A stretch of 64,000 nucleotides of DNA from Plasmopara viticola. Its lineage: Eukaryota > Oomycota > Peronosporomycetes > Peronosporales > Peronosporaceae. Below, piece after piece: positions 23,743 to 34,375 of this stretch. Location of the stretch: the NCBI GenBank assembly GCA_001695595.3, contig MBPM02000066.1, positions 186,001-250,000 of the forward strand, given 5' to 3'. Made by a program: the position numbers and the translations under genes. The notes below the pieces were generated by a model that was not told the DNA's origin, ran no database searches, and worked only from the letters and a program-made list of their open reading frames with translations. Within the stretch, counting starts at the first letter, position 1, and every line of letters starts with the position of its first letter.

Positions 23743-26700
23743 GAAAGATAAATGACAAGTAGTCCTTATTACGCTTACAACAAGCTGCAATGTCGCGATC
23801 ATCGTGGCACAGACATCGACTCCTAGACAGAATGTGTTGCAAAACAACATGACAGAATGTACAATGTACAGCGCACAAGACTTAATTAACTATTACTACT
23901 AACACTTCTTGGCGAGAATGACATACCATTGACGGCGGTCACCGTTACAAACGGCATGCTTAAAAATGGTCAGTCATCTTCAAAGAAATTTCGAACGCAC
24001 TTGAGGCAATAAGTTGCCTGGTTATGGATTTGCTCACATAGGGCGTATGCATAGACATACGAATGGCATTTTTCTTTTGACATGCTTCATTACGATATTT
24101 GTATAGACACGACTAGTGACTTTTGGCAGCCAAAGGCACGCTTTATTGAAGCACCTCCACAGAAAATGACAGAAGTGCCTTGTCGGTAGTGCCATTTCCT
24201 TAGACCAATTGCTTAAGATTTTCAGACAACCCTTTATTAAAAAAAACTTTAGAATCGTCTGCTTTCGACCAGAGAGATCGAAAAAGGCCGTGATGTCTAT
24301 TTAGTGCAATTGAATTAGCAAAGAGTAGATCTGATCAAGCGCGCAAATGCGGTCAGTTAATTAGCTCTTCTCATTGGTCTTTTATAAAGTGGCCCAAGAG
24401 GAAATATCATGACACACTCAGTGCAAGATCTGAATAAATAATTGAAAGGACACAGCGGATTTGTCTCATACTCTTATAAAGGTATTCCAGTATGTGGTCC
24501 CAAGAAACCATTTTTGACGCTACCACTTGATTTCGGGTACATTATTTAACTGACCTGATTACAGTAGATAAATACTGCAAGAAGTGGCAGTGGTACTATG
24601 CAAATAAGTAGTATGGCGCCATTGACGCACTTTTTTGTGAAACTACGAGGTGAAGAGCCACTTCACGCCGTATCGGTTCGCAAAATTTCCCTTCACTGAT
24701 AATAGTAGTAAATCAAATAAGAGAGATTAATAGCATTAATCGTACTTTATGATATGCGAAAAATCGGCTTGATCGTAGCAATGGCAAAACGAGCGGCAAA
24801 GAGGGCTGCTGGACGGCCGAGTGATTTTACGTTGCGTCAGCCACTAAGGAAGCGCTTGTTTCAAAGGGCTAAGTGACTCATTAAGCGCTGGAATTCAATG
24901 CAAGTCGTCGATTCGAGAGAAGTTTATTCAGTTTTTGGACATTAGAATTGACAAAGAAGGGGAGGACTCGACGAGCAGTACAGTCCACCTCCGCGATAGC
25001 ATGGTATTTTGAGCCATTGTTTCTACAAAACAACACATATGAAGGTAATTTGACTGTCGAAAAAAGTTTAGCAAGAAAATTTACTCGGCGTCGTTAAAAT
25101 GCTAGAAATAGGTGTGGCCTACTTTCTGTATGGAACAATGTCATCACCACACTATAATTGGAGAATTAATTTAGGACTAGGATAACCCTGAGAGTATATC
25201 AACCAAACATTCAATCACCCTAGACGCGTCCGTCAGCTGAGGGTTTGACCTACTTAGTTAGTGGCAAACAAATCCCAGATGTCTCAATTTTGGCGCTATA
25301 AAATCCAAGCAGTAAGAACTTAATTTTTGAGCGCGTCCATCGCATTTTTAAGAAAAGGCGGCCGAACGATCGCGGCCGAAGACGAACCCCTCCTTGTTGC
25401 TTTTACTTTTGAATCGCGATAGGCTACCGAATGTTGTACTGGAGCTGGTCCAACAGCACTGGCAAGATTTGTAAAGCGGGACATTGTGCTGCATCACAAA
25501 TGGCTCCTGGCTTCTCTGCTTTGCAATGCGCATCTCAGAGAGATGCCGCTGGCTTAGGCGGGCAAGAGTATTAGAGGAGGTTACTCCTGCCTCGCCCGTA
25601 GCTCTTTTAATAAAAAAGCAGCGGATCGTACGTTGATTTAAGTACAAGCTGGAGATTGCTTCCTTCATCAAGATCCCGGCCTCTTGAGGACAAGTTTTTT
25701 TTGTTTTTGGCCTGAACTTAATTTTCGGATCAACTACCGTGTATATGAAAGTGAGATTTTGTAATGCGACGGTAAATCGCTTTCTTATGGTTTGATCTTT
25801 AAGCTTGACCCGCCAGTCTAGGTGCACGGCATTATAATACGAAGCTTTTCAGTCTTATGACCAATAGGTTAATAATTATTGAAAGTATCAGTTGCTGTAT
25901 GACATGTCTTTCCGGGACCTTCAAAGTATTGATGCAGGCAGCTGTGTTTCATTCGCTCAAAAATTTGGAGCTTATCCCTCTCGCGTTAGAGTTTAAAATA
26001 CGATAATGCTCTATTTTTTAAATTACACGTTTGACTGAAATGTATATCGAATGTCTAGGTGAAACCTAAATCAAGCCAGCAATCTGCTCGCACAAGGAAC
26101 ATGTCCCCAAATTAAAGACGTCGGGAGTAAAGTAATTAACGTCGGGAGTAAAGTTATTTCGGTCCTCTTTTTCTTTTAGCGATGACATAAAAGCGTTCAG
26201 AGGCCATCAACATGTGAGCCGCACTGCCGAGTGCAAACCAACCAGAATTGTTTTTCGGCCCACGAGAAAAGCGCGACAGCAAACATATTGCACAATGTGA
26301 CATGTTTGACCCTCTCAATCTGATCATCTCTCCAGTGATGGTCGGCTACAGACAAAACAAGGGCTCTTAATATTTGAAACAGCGTTTGACAATATGCCTT
26401 GATGTATCGCGAATTTATCCGTCACTATTGTGTCCAAAAACTTATGTAATTAAAGCCATATGCAAAAACAGTCTTGAATTTTGTTCCTCAGCTATATTTG
26501 CACAGTCCCAAGTGCACCATCTTGCTTAGGTAGCACGCAAAATACTTACTGGTAGCCTTTGTCAAGACAGATGCATCGTGAAATTTTAAGATCTCACGGG
26601 TGTGTAATGGACCGCGGGTTTGAAATCGTGGCAGGTCTCATAGATCTTCGAGCAGTTGGCACCCCAAAAGCTTTAAAGAGATCAAGAATAATCTTCTATT

Positions 26701-26920
26701 TTGGCGCAAATGACCGCTATATGAAGCATTATGTGCCTTCGAAAGTGTATCATACTTTTTCTTAACGGCAGGTATGAATCTATATTATTGTGTAGCAAAT
26801 TGTATACTCAATCTCAGCGACGTACCTGCAAAAAGTGTCGAAGTAGTCGTCTCTCGACCTATATATCTTTGCCTGCGATGAAGAATCGCATCAAAGGCTC
26901 TAGACTATGATTGTTTTAAT
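23743..26920. other. Gene-poor AT-rich region
   Basis: No recognised gene. The longest open frame is 159 codons on the minus strand (25348-25827), with moderate GC and a basic product (segments such as RPKTKKTCPQEAG and KSCQCCW). It has no known domain and could be a gag-like or chance frame. Other sequence looks like old, unidentified transposon debris. Confidence 0.4.
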
Positions 26921-27490
26921 TCACCTGATTAATTGATTGTTATTAGAGCTTCTGTAATTGCTGATGTAGGCCAGGACATTTCCTGGTCTGCAAAAAATCG
27001 CTTTGGCAAACACTTCAAGTTTGTCGGACTTGAAGAACCTAAAACAATTTAAAACTGACAGTGATCTTATCATTTTTATGAAAAGATAATTGACCACTGG
27101 TGCTGCATGCCGTGTAATCTTTGTCAAAGACGTGGTTGCTTCAATTGACGACCTGATCTAGAACTAGATGCTTTGCTGACGTCCGTTGTGATAGCGGCAT
27201 CGTCGAGACCATCGCAAACGACAATGAATGGCTTTGTTTTGTCCAGCAAGGCCGTGATTAAAGCGTGCTAAAACCGTTTCTTGATTCTGGCAAAATCACC
27301 ATTGTGCTGGCACCACTCATTGTCCATCTTGAATCGCTCGAACAAAGGCTTTGCAAGGCCCGCATAGGAAGCAATGCGCTTGTGCAAGTACTTGGCGAGA
27401 CCTTGCCACTTCCTTATATCTTTTTGGGATGTGGCATAGGCTAAGCTGAGAAGGTTTCTACTTTCACGAGTCTTTTTGAGCTTCAAAGAT
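26921..27490 (-). mobile_element. Gypsy-type reverse transcriptase/RNase H relic
   Basis: Reading leftwards on the minus strand, three pieces occur in the order of a Ty3/Gypsy polyprotein. First is the connection domain, IRKWQGLAKYLHKRIASYA...AKPLFERF, at about 27430-27310, followed by DNEWC. Next, at about 27260-27200, is KPFIVVCDGLDDA, the start of RNase H. Last, at about 27020-26950, is a degraded equivalent of the NVLADALSRRP linker. Stops and frameshifts separate them and no LTR was found, so the element is dead. Confidence 0.75.
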
Positions 27491-30400
27491 TTTCTAAAAA
27501 GCGATCGAGGACTCTAATCTTCCGTGCTGCAAATACATACGTGTCGATGCTAGCATAATTTTTTGTCCTCATGACTTTTTAAAGTTTTCCTCAGATGGTC
27601 CCGACTGATCCCCTTAAAGCTGCTATGAATATTTATCTACAGTTATAAATGTGCACGGTCGAAATACCGTAACGTACAACATAAGTGCGTGGTCATGCGA
27701 TTAAAGTTGCCGGGGCCTTTGATCGCCCTCGTGGCATCGCCAAAGTAACCTCCTAAACGGTTTGACCGCTGAGAGGCATATATTTAAAACCCTCATTTGG
27801 CTTTAATATGCTTTGTACAACACTCGCCCGGGTACACTATTAAGTGTCAAGTTGTTTTCTGAAATTGGTGTTTGAGCATATTCCACAAGTTATGTGAAGG
27901 ATGAACCAGTAGCCACTTTAAGCTCAGTCTTGCAAATCAGAAAATTGATAACGAGGAAGGCCTCGTGCCATCCAATTTCATTCGGGCAAAGAAGTCATCA
28001 ATAAGTTTACCCTGTACGCGCGACGGTGGTCATTTCCTGGAGCCAGATTACAGTGCAGGTCAATTGTACGCCTAACTTGCAAGTTTTGATGGTGAGTGAT
28101 CGTACACCACATCTAAATTTCCTTAGATACGAGATATATTGGATTTTTGGCCTTCTTTTGGACATCAAAGCAAAGACCTGCCTATAAGGCTGATATAATA
28201 CATATTCGTTAAAAACAGAGGATGTGTTGTATTCTCAAGATCAAAATTTTCGTAAAAAATATCTTAAATACATTTTCAGCTTTTTATCGAGTCTTGAACT
28301 CAGCAGCTACAAATTTCTTGAGATCTAGTAGCTCTGACACCTTTGGCAGTGCTTCCATTTGGGGTACACTTGCCGTGAATCAACTGCCTACTGAGTTGTC
28401 AGTTAAAGCTGTGGATAATGTTTACTTGTAAACATTGTCTACTTGCCGTGCTTGGAGAGTAGTGCTCTTTTGCAACAACAAGACTGCGTAAACGAAGAGC
28501 ACATTTTTGACCCCTCAAAAGTGGTGACATCGCAATGACAAATCTCAATCCTGTACGACTCATTCAAAATTTGCGCCGCCTCTCGACGTTTGGTATATTT
28601 TTCCACCTTCATTTAAAAGTGACTTGCTGATCGGAAAACTAATGACCACCCATAAGTCTACATTGAGCGAACTGACGGCTTACAGCATCGGCTACATTTC
28701 ATACGCAAGACAGCTTAGACTGTTGGCGTCTTACCAGCCAAATACTTTTTTTTCAGAGTAATTTGATCGACAATAAGCGACGAATGTTGTTCTTGAAATA
28801 AGTCAAGCAAAAGCAAGCATATATACTAGACTTTTCTCGCCAAACCTGCTAAGCAGACATGTTCATATACCTAAGCTGGAGGCCTAGCCGATATGCCGTA
28901 ACGATATATAATATGCACTTTGTGAAGTGTCTGGTGATCATGCCTTAAACATCGCAATTAACTCTCGATTGATTGAAGCTGATACAGCATCATAGGCAAA
29001 GTCGTGATTAGTCTTGCGCGTAATGTCTGGAGAAGCATGCGGCAAATTAAACGGAGCAACAGCTTATTGGATAGAAGTGGGCATTCGGCCGTATGAGACC
29101 GTAATGGATACGCTCCGCGCCAAATACGCGTAAGTTTGAAAAGGCTTTATCAATTCAAGTACGTTCTTGCCAGCCATAATCATCACAATTAGGTCCGGGC
29201 TACCAGCACTTGCTGCGAGGAGTGGCTACATAGGCATACAGAAAGCATTAAGGCTGCGTACTTGTATTGAGTTTTCTAGATTATTAAATGGATTAGGAAA
29301 AGATCAAAACAAGTTTGCATGTGAAAGCGCATACGTTGCCTTGCAAGTAAGCTGTCATGATCTGGTACGTGTGAATGCTAAAGCACACATCAAGGTGTGG
29401 TATCATGATTACGACTACTTCTCGTAATTGTTGGTCGAGCAATATTCTGCCATATTAGGCAACTTCAACTTGTCCAATGGGAGAGACCAAACGCAATAGG
29501 GCTTAGTCAGCGAATTGGCGCTCCAGAAATCGGCCACATGACCAACAAGGACCCCGGGTCGAATTTTGGCTTAAATTGGTAGAAGACGATCTAGTCAGAC
29601 TAATTAATTTTTTGAACAGACTGTGATTGAACGAGGGTTTCTTCCGGATATGACAAAGTACGCGGCGTATCCTGTCTACAACACCTATATAAAATATATG
29701 CTTAATTTGGTAGCTGGTGGTGTCAATACTAAAATTCTATCAGATTCATGTTCAAATGGCAAAGCCAAGCACAAATTTAGCCGGTATAAGCAGTTTTGTG
29801 AGCTCAGATAATTTCTTACTTCGTCTCCTTTTGTCTTAGACTTCAAGTAACTTGCCCGGAGTCGGAAGCTGTTTCGAATCATGTAGAAAACAAAATTGAC
29901 GGCAGCTCCGAAATTCAGATTGAGTGTTTTTTTTCTCAATGCTTTCCTCAGTCCCCTTGCCTTGACATCTCATTAAGATGCAAATTTATTTGAGGGACAA
30001 TCGTGAAAATGAGCTTGAGCTCGAACGTCGACTAATATGATCGTAATTTTTATCTATCTAAAACCAATGATGACAACGAGAAAATCGATGCACCCCGGGC
30101 AGAATCAATGCCGAGTAGACTTAGATTCAATTACAAGGACGCTGAGTAGAAATTCTGCACACACCTGAGCATTTGCCTATGATGCAAGGGATCATAGTAT
30201 TGATATGTAGGAGATCCGGAGCGCTGACATGACCTGGCGTAGAAAGGCGTCCGCTCTATTTAAGTTAGCATCAACTTTCATGATATTGCATAAGTTGGCG
30301 ATTCGTCATTCTCTTCTGAGCCTGCTGACAATGAAGAGATTGACATGACAATCCACTGATCTATGCTGGTGTGACCAAGGTGAACAACGTCACATATCTA

Positions 30401-30749
30401 AAAGAATTAGCGTTCGACACGAGAGGTGGCTCGACTCTGTTTCCTGCAAGTTGATTCAAAAAAAGAAGTAATGTGGTTCAAAGTTTTCATTGTCTGGTAC
30501 GTATTGTGGTTAAGTACGAGTCCTCACGTGTCGCTGGCTTGTGTGTTGAAGAATCCTTAATTTCCTTAAGAAATTTTCGCTTAAGCAGTAAGCAGCAAAT
30601 TAAGTCGGCTACTGCTCTATCGGTTATTAAGTAGAAGCATTACTTGGCTCTGGCTATACCGATAAATTTGTATTGATATGTTTGCATCAGTAAAGCTAAC
30701 CGGCTTTAAATCTGGATTTGATTGGCATCGATCGCTCCCTTCTTCCACC
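27491..30749. other. Gene-poor region upstream of the first effector
   Basis: No intact gene is recognised. The segment 29640-30500 shares patches with 49200-49930, upstream of the third effector (for example gtatcctgtctac followed by a tatatgct.aatttggta block, and a tgcaagttgat block near 30447 and 49870). This indicates an old duplication that included non-coding flank. The last about 100 bases hold the leader of the effector gene. Confidence 0.45.
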
Positions 30750-32573
30750 ATGCGCTTCCAACCCGTCACGATATTGAACGCTGTTCTTTTAATGAAACAC
30801 GTCAATGCTGTTTCTGCCGCTACGTCCGACCAGACCGGACTTGATGTCCAAAATCTGCCACCTTATACGGTGAACAATCGGTATGATGCCAAGAGGTTCT
30901 TAAGAGCTCTTGTCAGTGTTAATAACGAAGTAAAGATGATGAATTACGCCAAATGGTCAGCTGATTTGAAAGAAGCTCTGGCAAATGGTATTGATCCTGT
31001 CATGGGCGTTGTCAACAACGTGAATATACTGAAAAACCTCGCCTCAGACTTGAGTATTGAGGCCAAGGCGAGTGAGATCCCGTTTCCTGTAGGCATCAAG
31101 GATAAAGTACACAAAGCACTTCTTTTGCTCTCGGGAAACTCGAATTACTTAGACGCTCTGAACGTGGAGGCCCAGCCATTGCAGAAGTATCTACACCTAC
31201 TCGAGACTGAGCCTGACCACTCGGCGCCAGCAGTTGTCGAGGCGATGAAAGCTATTCGTTCGGATTGGGACAAGTACAAGAAATTGTTGGATCACCTGAA
31301 CTTAAAGAAGCAGGGTATGATGCTTATGGACTGGTTTGATGAGGAGTCGATGACGGCCGACATGTTGAAACTGCTCACTTCGGACGTTAAGGAAGAGGAT
31401 CTGTACAACGGCAAGTTGCTAGCTGCTTACGATACGTACGTCCGTATCTATAACAGGAAGCACCCGACTGAGCAACTGAGCTTGCTAGCGGCACTCACCG
31501 TTTGTTTTGGCGATTTTCGCGTGGCGCAGATGATCAATACAGCCAAGTCGGCCCCAGCTCTTGAAGAAATGGCAATAATGGCAGACAAACTTGAGAACAG
31601 GCAGATTCAATATTGGGTTGATGCTCGTAAAACACCGGACGAGGTTGCTCAGCTGTTGAGAATCGGGTCACCATTGCTAGAATCGTCCGAGATGGCTATG
31701 ATCGGCAGGTGGCTGAAGTTCGTCGACGAGTTGAGCAAGCATGAAAAAGAAACTTCGTTGTACCCGATTAAGACATTGAAAAGCCTTTACTCTCACTCCA
31801 GCCTTAACTTTGACATCCGAATGATAAAGTTTTTAACGAGCGAATCAGACTTGGAAGAAGGCTTGGCCGAGCTGTTGAAGGCTTGTCTGATGCGATACTG
31901 GTTTAACAGCTTAAAGACCCCAGATCAACTTGAGACGCTTTTCGAGATGTCTCTTAAGTCCTTCGATGGCAAGAGCCACAACTATGCCTCTTTTTTGCAG
32001 CAGTACAAGAAATTGTACGATGGATTTGCTACCCCATTGCAGGATTCGCTATTGAAGCCTACAAATGGCCGAAGAGACGAGAACTGGTACAACTTGGCAT
32101 TTGCTGAGCTGAAAGCTGTCATTCTCAAACACAACGAGAATGAACCCATTGAGAAACTGAGCTTGTTTGCGGCACTTACTCTTCACTATGGAGATCGCGA
32201 AGCATCGACGATCATTGACGAGGCCATGAAGGTGGAAGAGACGATGAAAATTGCCAAACTATTGGAGGCCGAGCAGATTCAGTCCTGGATCGACACTGGA
32301 AAGACTCCAGACCAAGTTTTTAAGCTTCTCGATTTTAAGTCCCGGTCTTTGGGTTACAAGTGGGTGAAATTTTGCAACGCTTTCAGTCTGCATCACCCAG
32401 AGTCAGCATTCGATCCTTTTGAGAAATTGAAAACCCACTTCAGTGACGACGTGCTGGCCATATTTGTTCTGATGGGAACATTAGAAAAATTGGACATTGC
32501 CGAACATTTTGGGAATGTGCTGGTGCGGCGCTGGTTTGGTGCAGTCAACACCCCCGGAAGGCTCGAAGCATAG
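30750..32573 (+). CDS. RXLR-LWY effector, truncated by a nonsense codon (607 aa)
   Basis: A predicted secreted effector delivered into host plant cells. The start at 30750 is chosen over an in-frame ATG at 30678 because all paralogs align from MR.Q..TILNAVLL. Residues 1-22 form a signal peptide with a short hydrophobic core. RFLR lies at 49-52, and no clear EER follows. Then come an N-terminal helical module and four Trp modules of alternating type: A (QIQYWVDARKTPDEV), B (RYWFNSLKTPDQL), A (QIQSWIDTGKTPDQV) and B (RRWFGAVNTPG). Translation ends at TAG 32571-32573, exactly where the intact paralogs have a Gln codon (CAG to TAG). The downstream half of the gene persists as decaying sequence. 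The remaining product still carries all translocation signals and four modules, so it could be functional; whether it is expressed is unknown. Confidence 0.8.
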   Translation: MRFQPVTILNAVLLMKHVNAVSAATSDQTGLDVQNLPPYTVNNRYDAKRFLRALVSVNNEVKMMNYAKWSADLKEALANGIDPVMGVVNNVNILKNLASDLSIEAKASEIPFPVGIKDKVHKALLLLSGNSNYLDALNVEAQPLQKYLHLLETEPDHSAPAVVEAMKAIRSDWDKYKKLLDHLNLKKQGMMLMDWFDEESMTADMLKLLTSDVKEEDLYNGKLLAAYDTYVRIYNRKHPTEQLSLLAALTVCFGDFRVAQMINTAKSAPALEEMAIMADKLENRQIQYWVDARKTPDEVAQLLRIGSPLLESSEMAMIGRWLKFVDELSKHEKETSLYPIKTLKSLYSHSSLNFDIRMIKFLTSESDLEEGLAELLKACLMRYWFNSLKTPDQLETLFEMSLKSFDGKSHNYASFLQQYKKLYDGFATPLQDSLLKPTNGRRDENWYNLAFAELKAVILKHNENEPIEKLSLFAALTLHYGDREASTIIDEAMKVEETMKIAKLLEAEQIQSWIDTGKTPDQVFKLLDFKSRSLGYKWVKFCNAFSLHHPESAFDPFEKLKTHFSDDVLAIFVLMGTLEKLDIAEHFGNVLVRRWFGAVNTPGRLEA

Positions 32574-34375
32574 CTTAATAACGAGAAGAGTTAAATGTTT
32601 TTTTTGGTTCTATAATGAAGACGTACAGCGAATTTTGCATGAACCTCGGCGCTCTCTCTACGTCGAAGGTCACTGCTCGTAATAAGCTTGATGTGTGTTC
32701 ACCCTTCACGGAGATCACAAATCTGTACGACGAACATTTGCTCACTGCCTCCAAAGCTTATAAACGGATCTAGAACGAAGCGATCCCTCGCAAGCCACTG
32801 AGCGTGCTTGCGACACTCACTGTTCTATTCGGACATACGAATACGTCAGCAGTAATTGAGGCTTGAAAAGCGCTACCTGATCTTGCGGACACCGCTAAAT
32901 TATTGAAGACAAAACAGATTCAGTACGGAGTGGACTCTGGAAAAACTCCAGAAGAATTATCGAAGCCATTAAACTTCGGGTCCAAACGCTCTATATAGTG
33001 ATTAAAGTTTGCGACATATGTATACTGTGTGACCCGAAATTAGCGTTTGACCCGCTTAAGTCGTTAAAAATCCACTTTAGCAAGGATGATGTGGCCCTGT
33101 TTGTTGTTGTGCGGCGCTGGATCGAGATCGAGAAGAAGAAGACTCTCCAGGGGCTTAGAGCACATCTCAATCAAAACGAGGAGCCACGCCTTTTTGTATT
33201 TCTTTAAAGACGTACAATGAAAACCTTGACCCTCCTTCTACCCAGACTCTGGCATTTTTTGGAGGACATTACGTCGAAATGCTCCATGTGCTTTCCTCCA
33301 TTGACATTGAGATGAACTTGCACGACGGCATGGTGCTTGCTGCAATCGGCGCTTACATTTGCCTATCCAACAAGTCGAATACGAAAGAGCCACTGGGTTT
33401 GCTTGTAGCACTCCCGCCCGCCTGTCCGACTCCTGTTGTTTAGCGGTTTTCGCAAGTTCCGGCCCCGCATTTGCTGCTTTAATCACAGTCGATGCATCAC
33501 AATCACCCAGCAGATTCAGTTTTTGAGATGACCCTAAACCAAGTCGTTGAGTTTTTAGAGATCAAGTCTATAGACCTGGCTATTATTTACAATCACAATT
33601 TTTTTGAACGTATCCAGCAGTGTGTTGCTCAATCTGGTCGGGACCGACCCTGTGGCTCGAGCGGGTTAGCCGTTCGACCCAGGACCGGGTTCGGATAGGC
33701 AGCCGGAGATAAATCACTAAAGTGGACAAGCCATCACACCCGAGCGCGTGACTGCCCTACCAACTCGCGCTCGATTGGGTAATAAAAGAGTTGGGTGCAC
33801 TGCTCCATAGCGGAATGAGGGGTACGGAACCCGGTCCCAATATGAGTCGGATTGCTACCAGCATCACGCGATGGTGACAGCTTAGTCCTAGCGCGTGGTT
33901 CCCGGTAGCTTAAATCTCAATCTGGTCGAATCGACCCTGTATTTAGCCGTTTGACCCAGGTCAGGAGGTACCTGGTTCAATAGGAACCGAATTAAAGCAG
34001 CCGGAGATAGGTCATTTAAGTGGACGAGCCATCACACCCGAGTGTGTGACTGCCCTACCAACTCGCGGGTAATAAAGTGTTGGGTGGGGGACGTCCCACT
34101 GACTCATAGTGTAACGAGGCCGATCCCAATATGAGTCGGATTGCTACCAGCATCCTGCGATAGAGACAGCTTAGTCCTATCGCGTAAGTTTCGGTAGCTT
34201 CAACCTCAATCTGGTCGGACCTTACATATCGAGCTGGCCACATTTGGTGTTGAAAGAGTCTGAAAAAATTGGATGAAGCTAAGCGATTGCAAGCCATGCA
34301 GTTACAAAGTAGTTTGACAATATGATACCGTCTGAGAAATTCGAATGGGAGAGGATAATGAAAAACTCGATGGTC
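32574..34375 (+). pseudogene. Decaying 3' half of the first LWY effector gene
   Basis: Sequence homologous to the later modules of the 1480-aa paralog continues past the nonsense codon, but with many stops and shifts between frames. Recognisable pieces are the LYDG...A.KAY.R segment (about 32715-32770), LSVLATLTVLFG, SGKTPEEL (about 32935), the FDPLKSLK.HFS segment (about 33045) and NQVVEFLE (about 33535). A tandem repeat interrupts it at 33630-34220. Homology then resumes with IELATFGVE-like codons (about 34226) and a segment matching the LQAMLLRSWFNN module, and fades near 34375. The decay is heavier here than in the 5' half, as expected if selection continued only on the truncated product. 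Confidence 0.75.
33630..34220. repeat. Tandem pair of ~287-bp units inserted in the effector pseudogene
   Basis: Two diverged direct copies, 33630-33915 and 33916-34204, are followed by the first 16 or so bases of a third. Each starts ctcaatctggtcg and contains agccggagata, gccatcacacccgag, gactgccctaccaactcgcg, and a block with caatatgagtcggattgctaccagcat. The unit is GC-rich compared with its surroundings and has no coding capacity. On the minus strand the segment gcgagttggtagggcag resembles a tRNA D-arm/A-box. It may be a tRNA-derived dimer, a small satellite or paired LTR-like units. No sure target duplication was found. Confidence 0.8.

Noticed and set aside
25348..25827. 159-codon minus-strand frame as a gene
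   Set aside because: No recognised domain, no paralog in the window and ordinary surrounding debris. It is mentioned only as an open frame.
30678..30749. Upstream in-frame ATG of the first effector
   Set aside because: Alignment of all paralogs begins at 30750, and the extra 24 residues would precede the signal peptide.
33700..34100. Possible tRNA gene on the minus strand
   Set aside because: Only a D-arm/A-box-like segment is present. No complete cloverleaf with an acceptor stem could be formed by eye, so it is described only as a resemblance.
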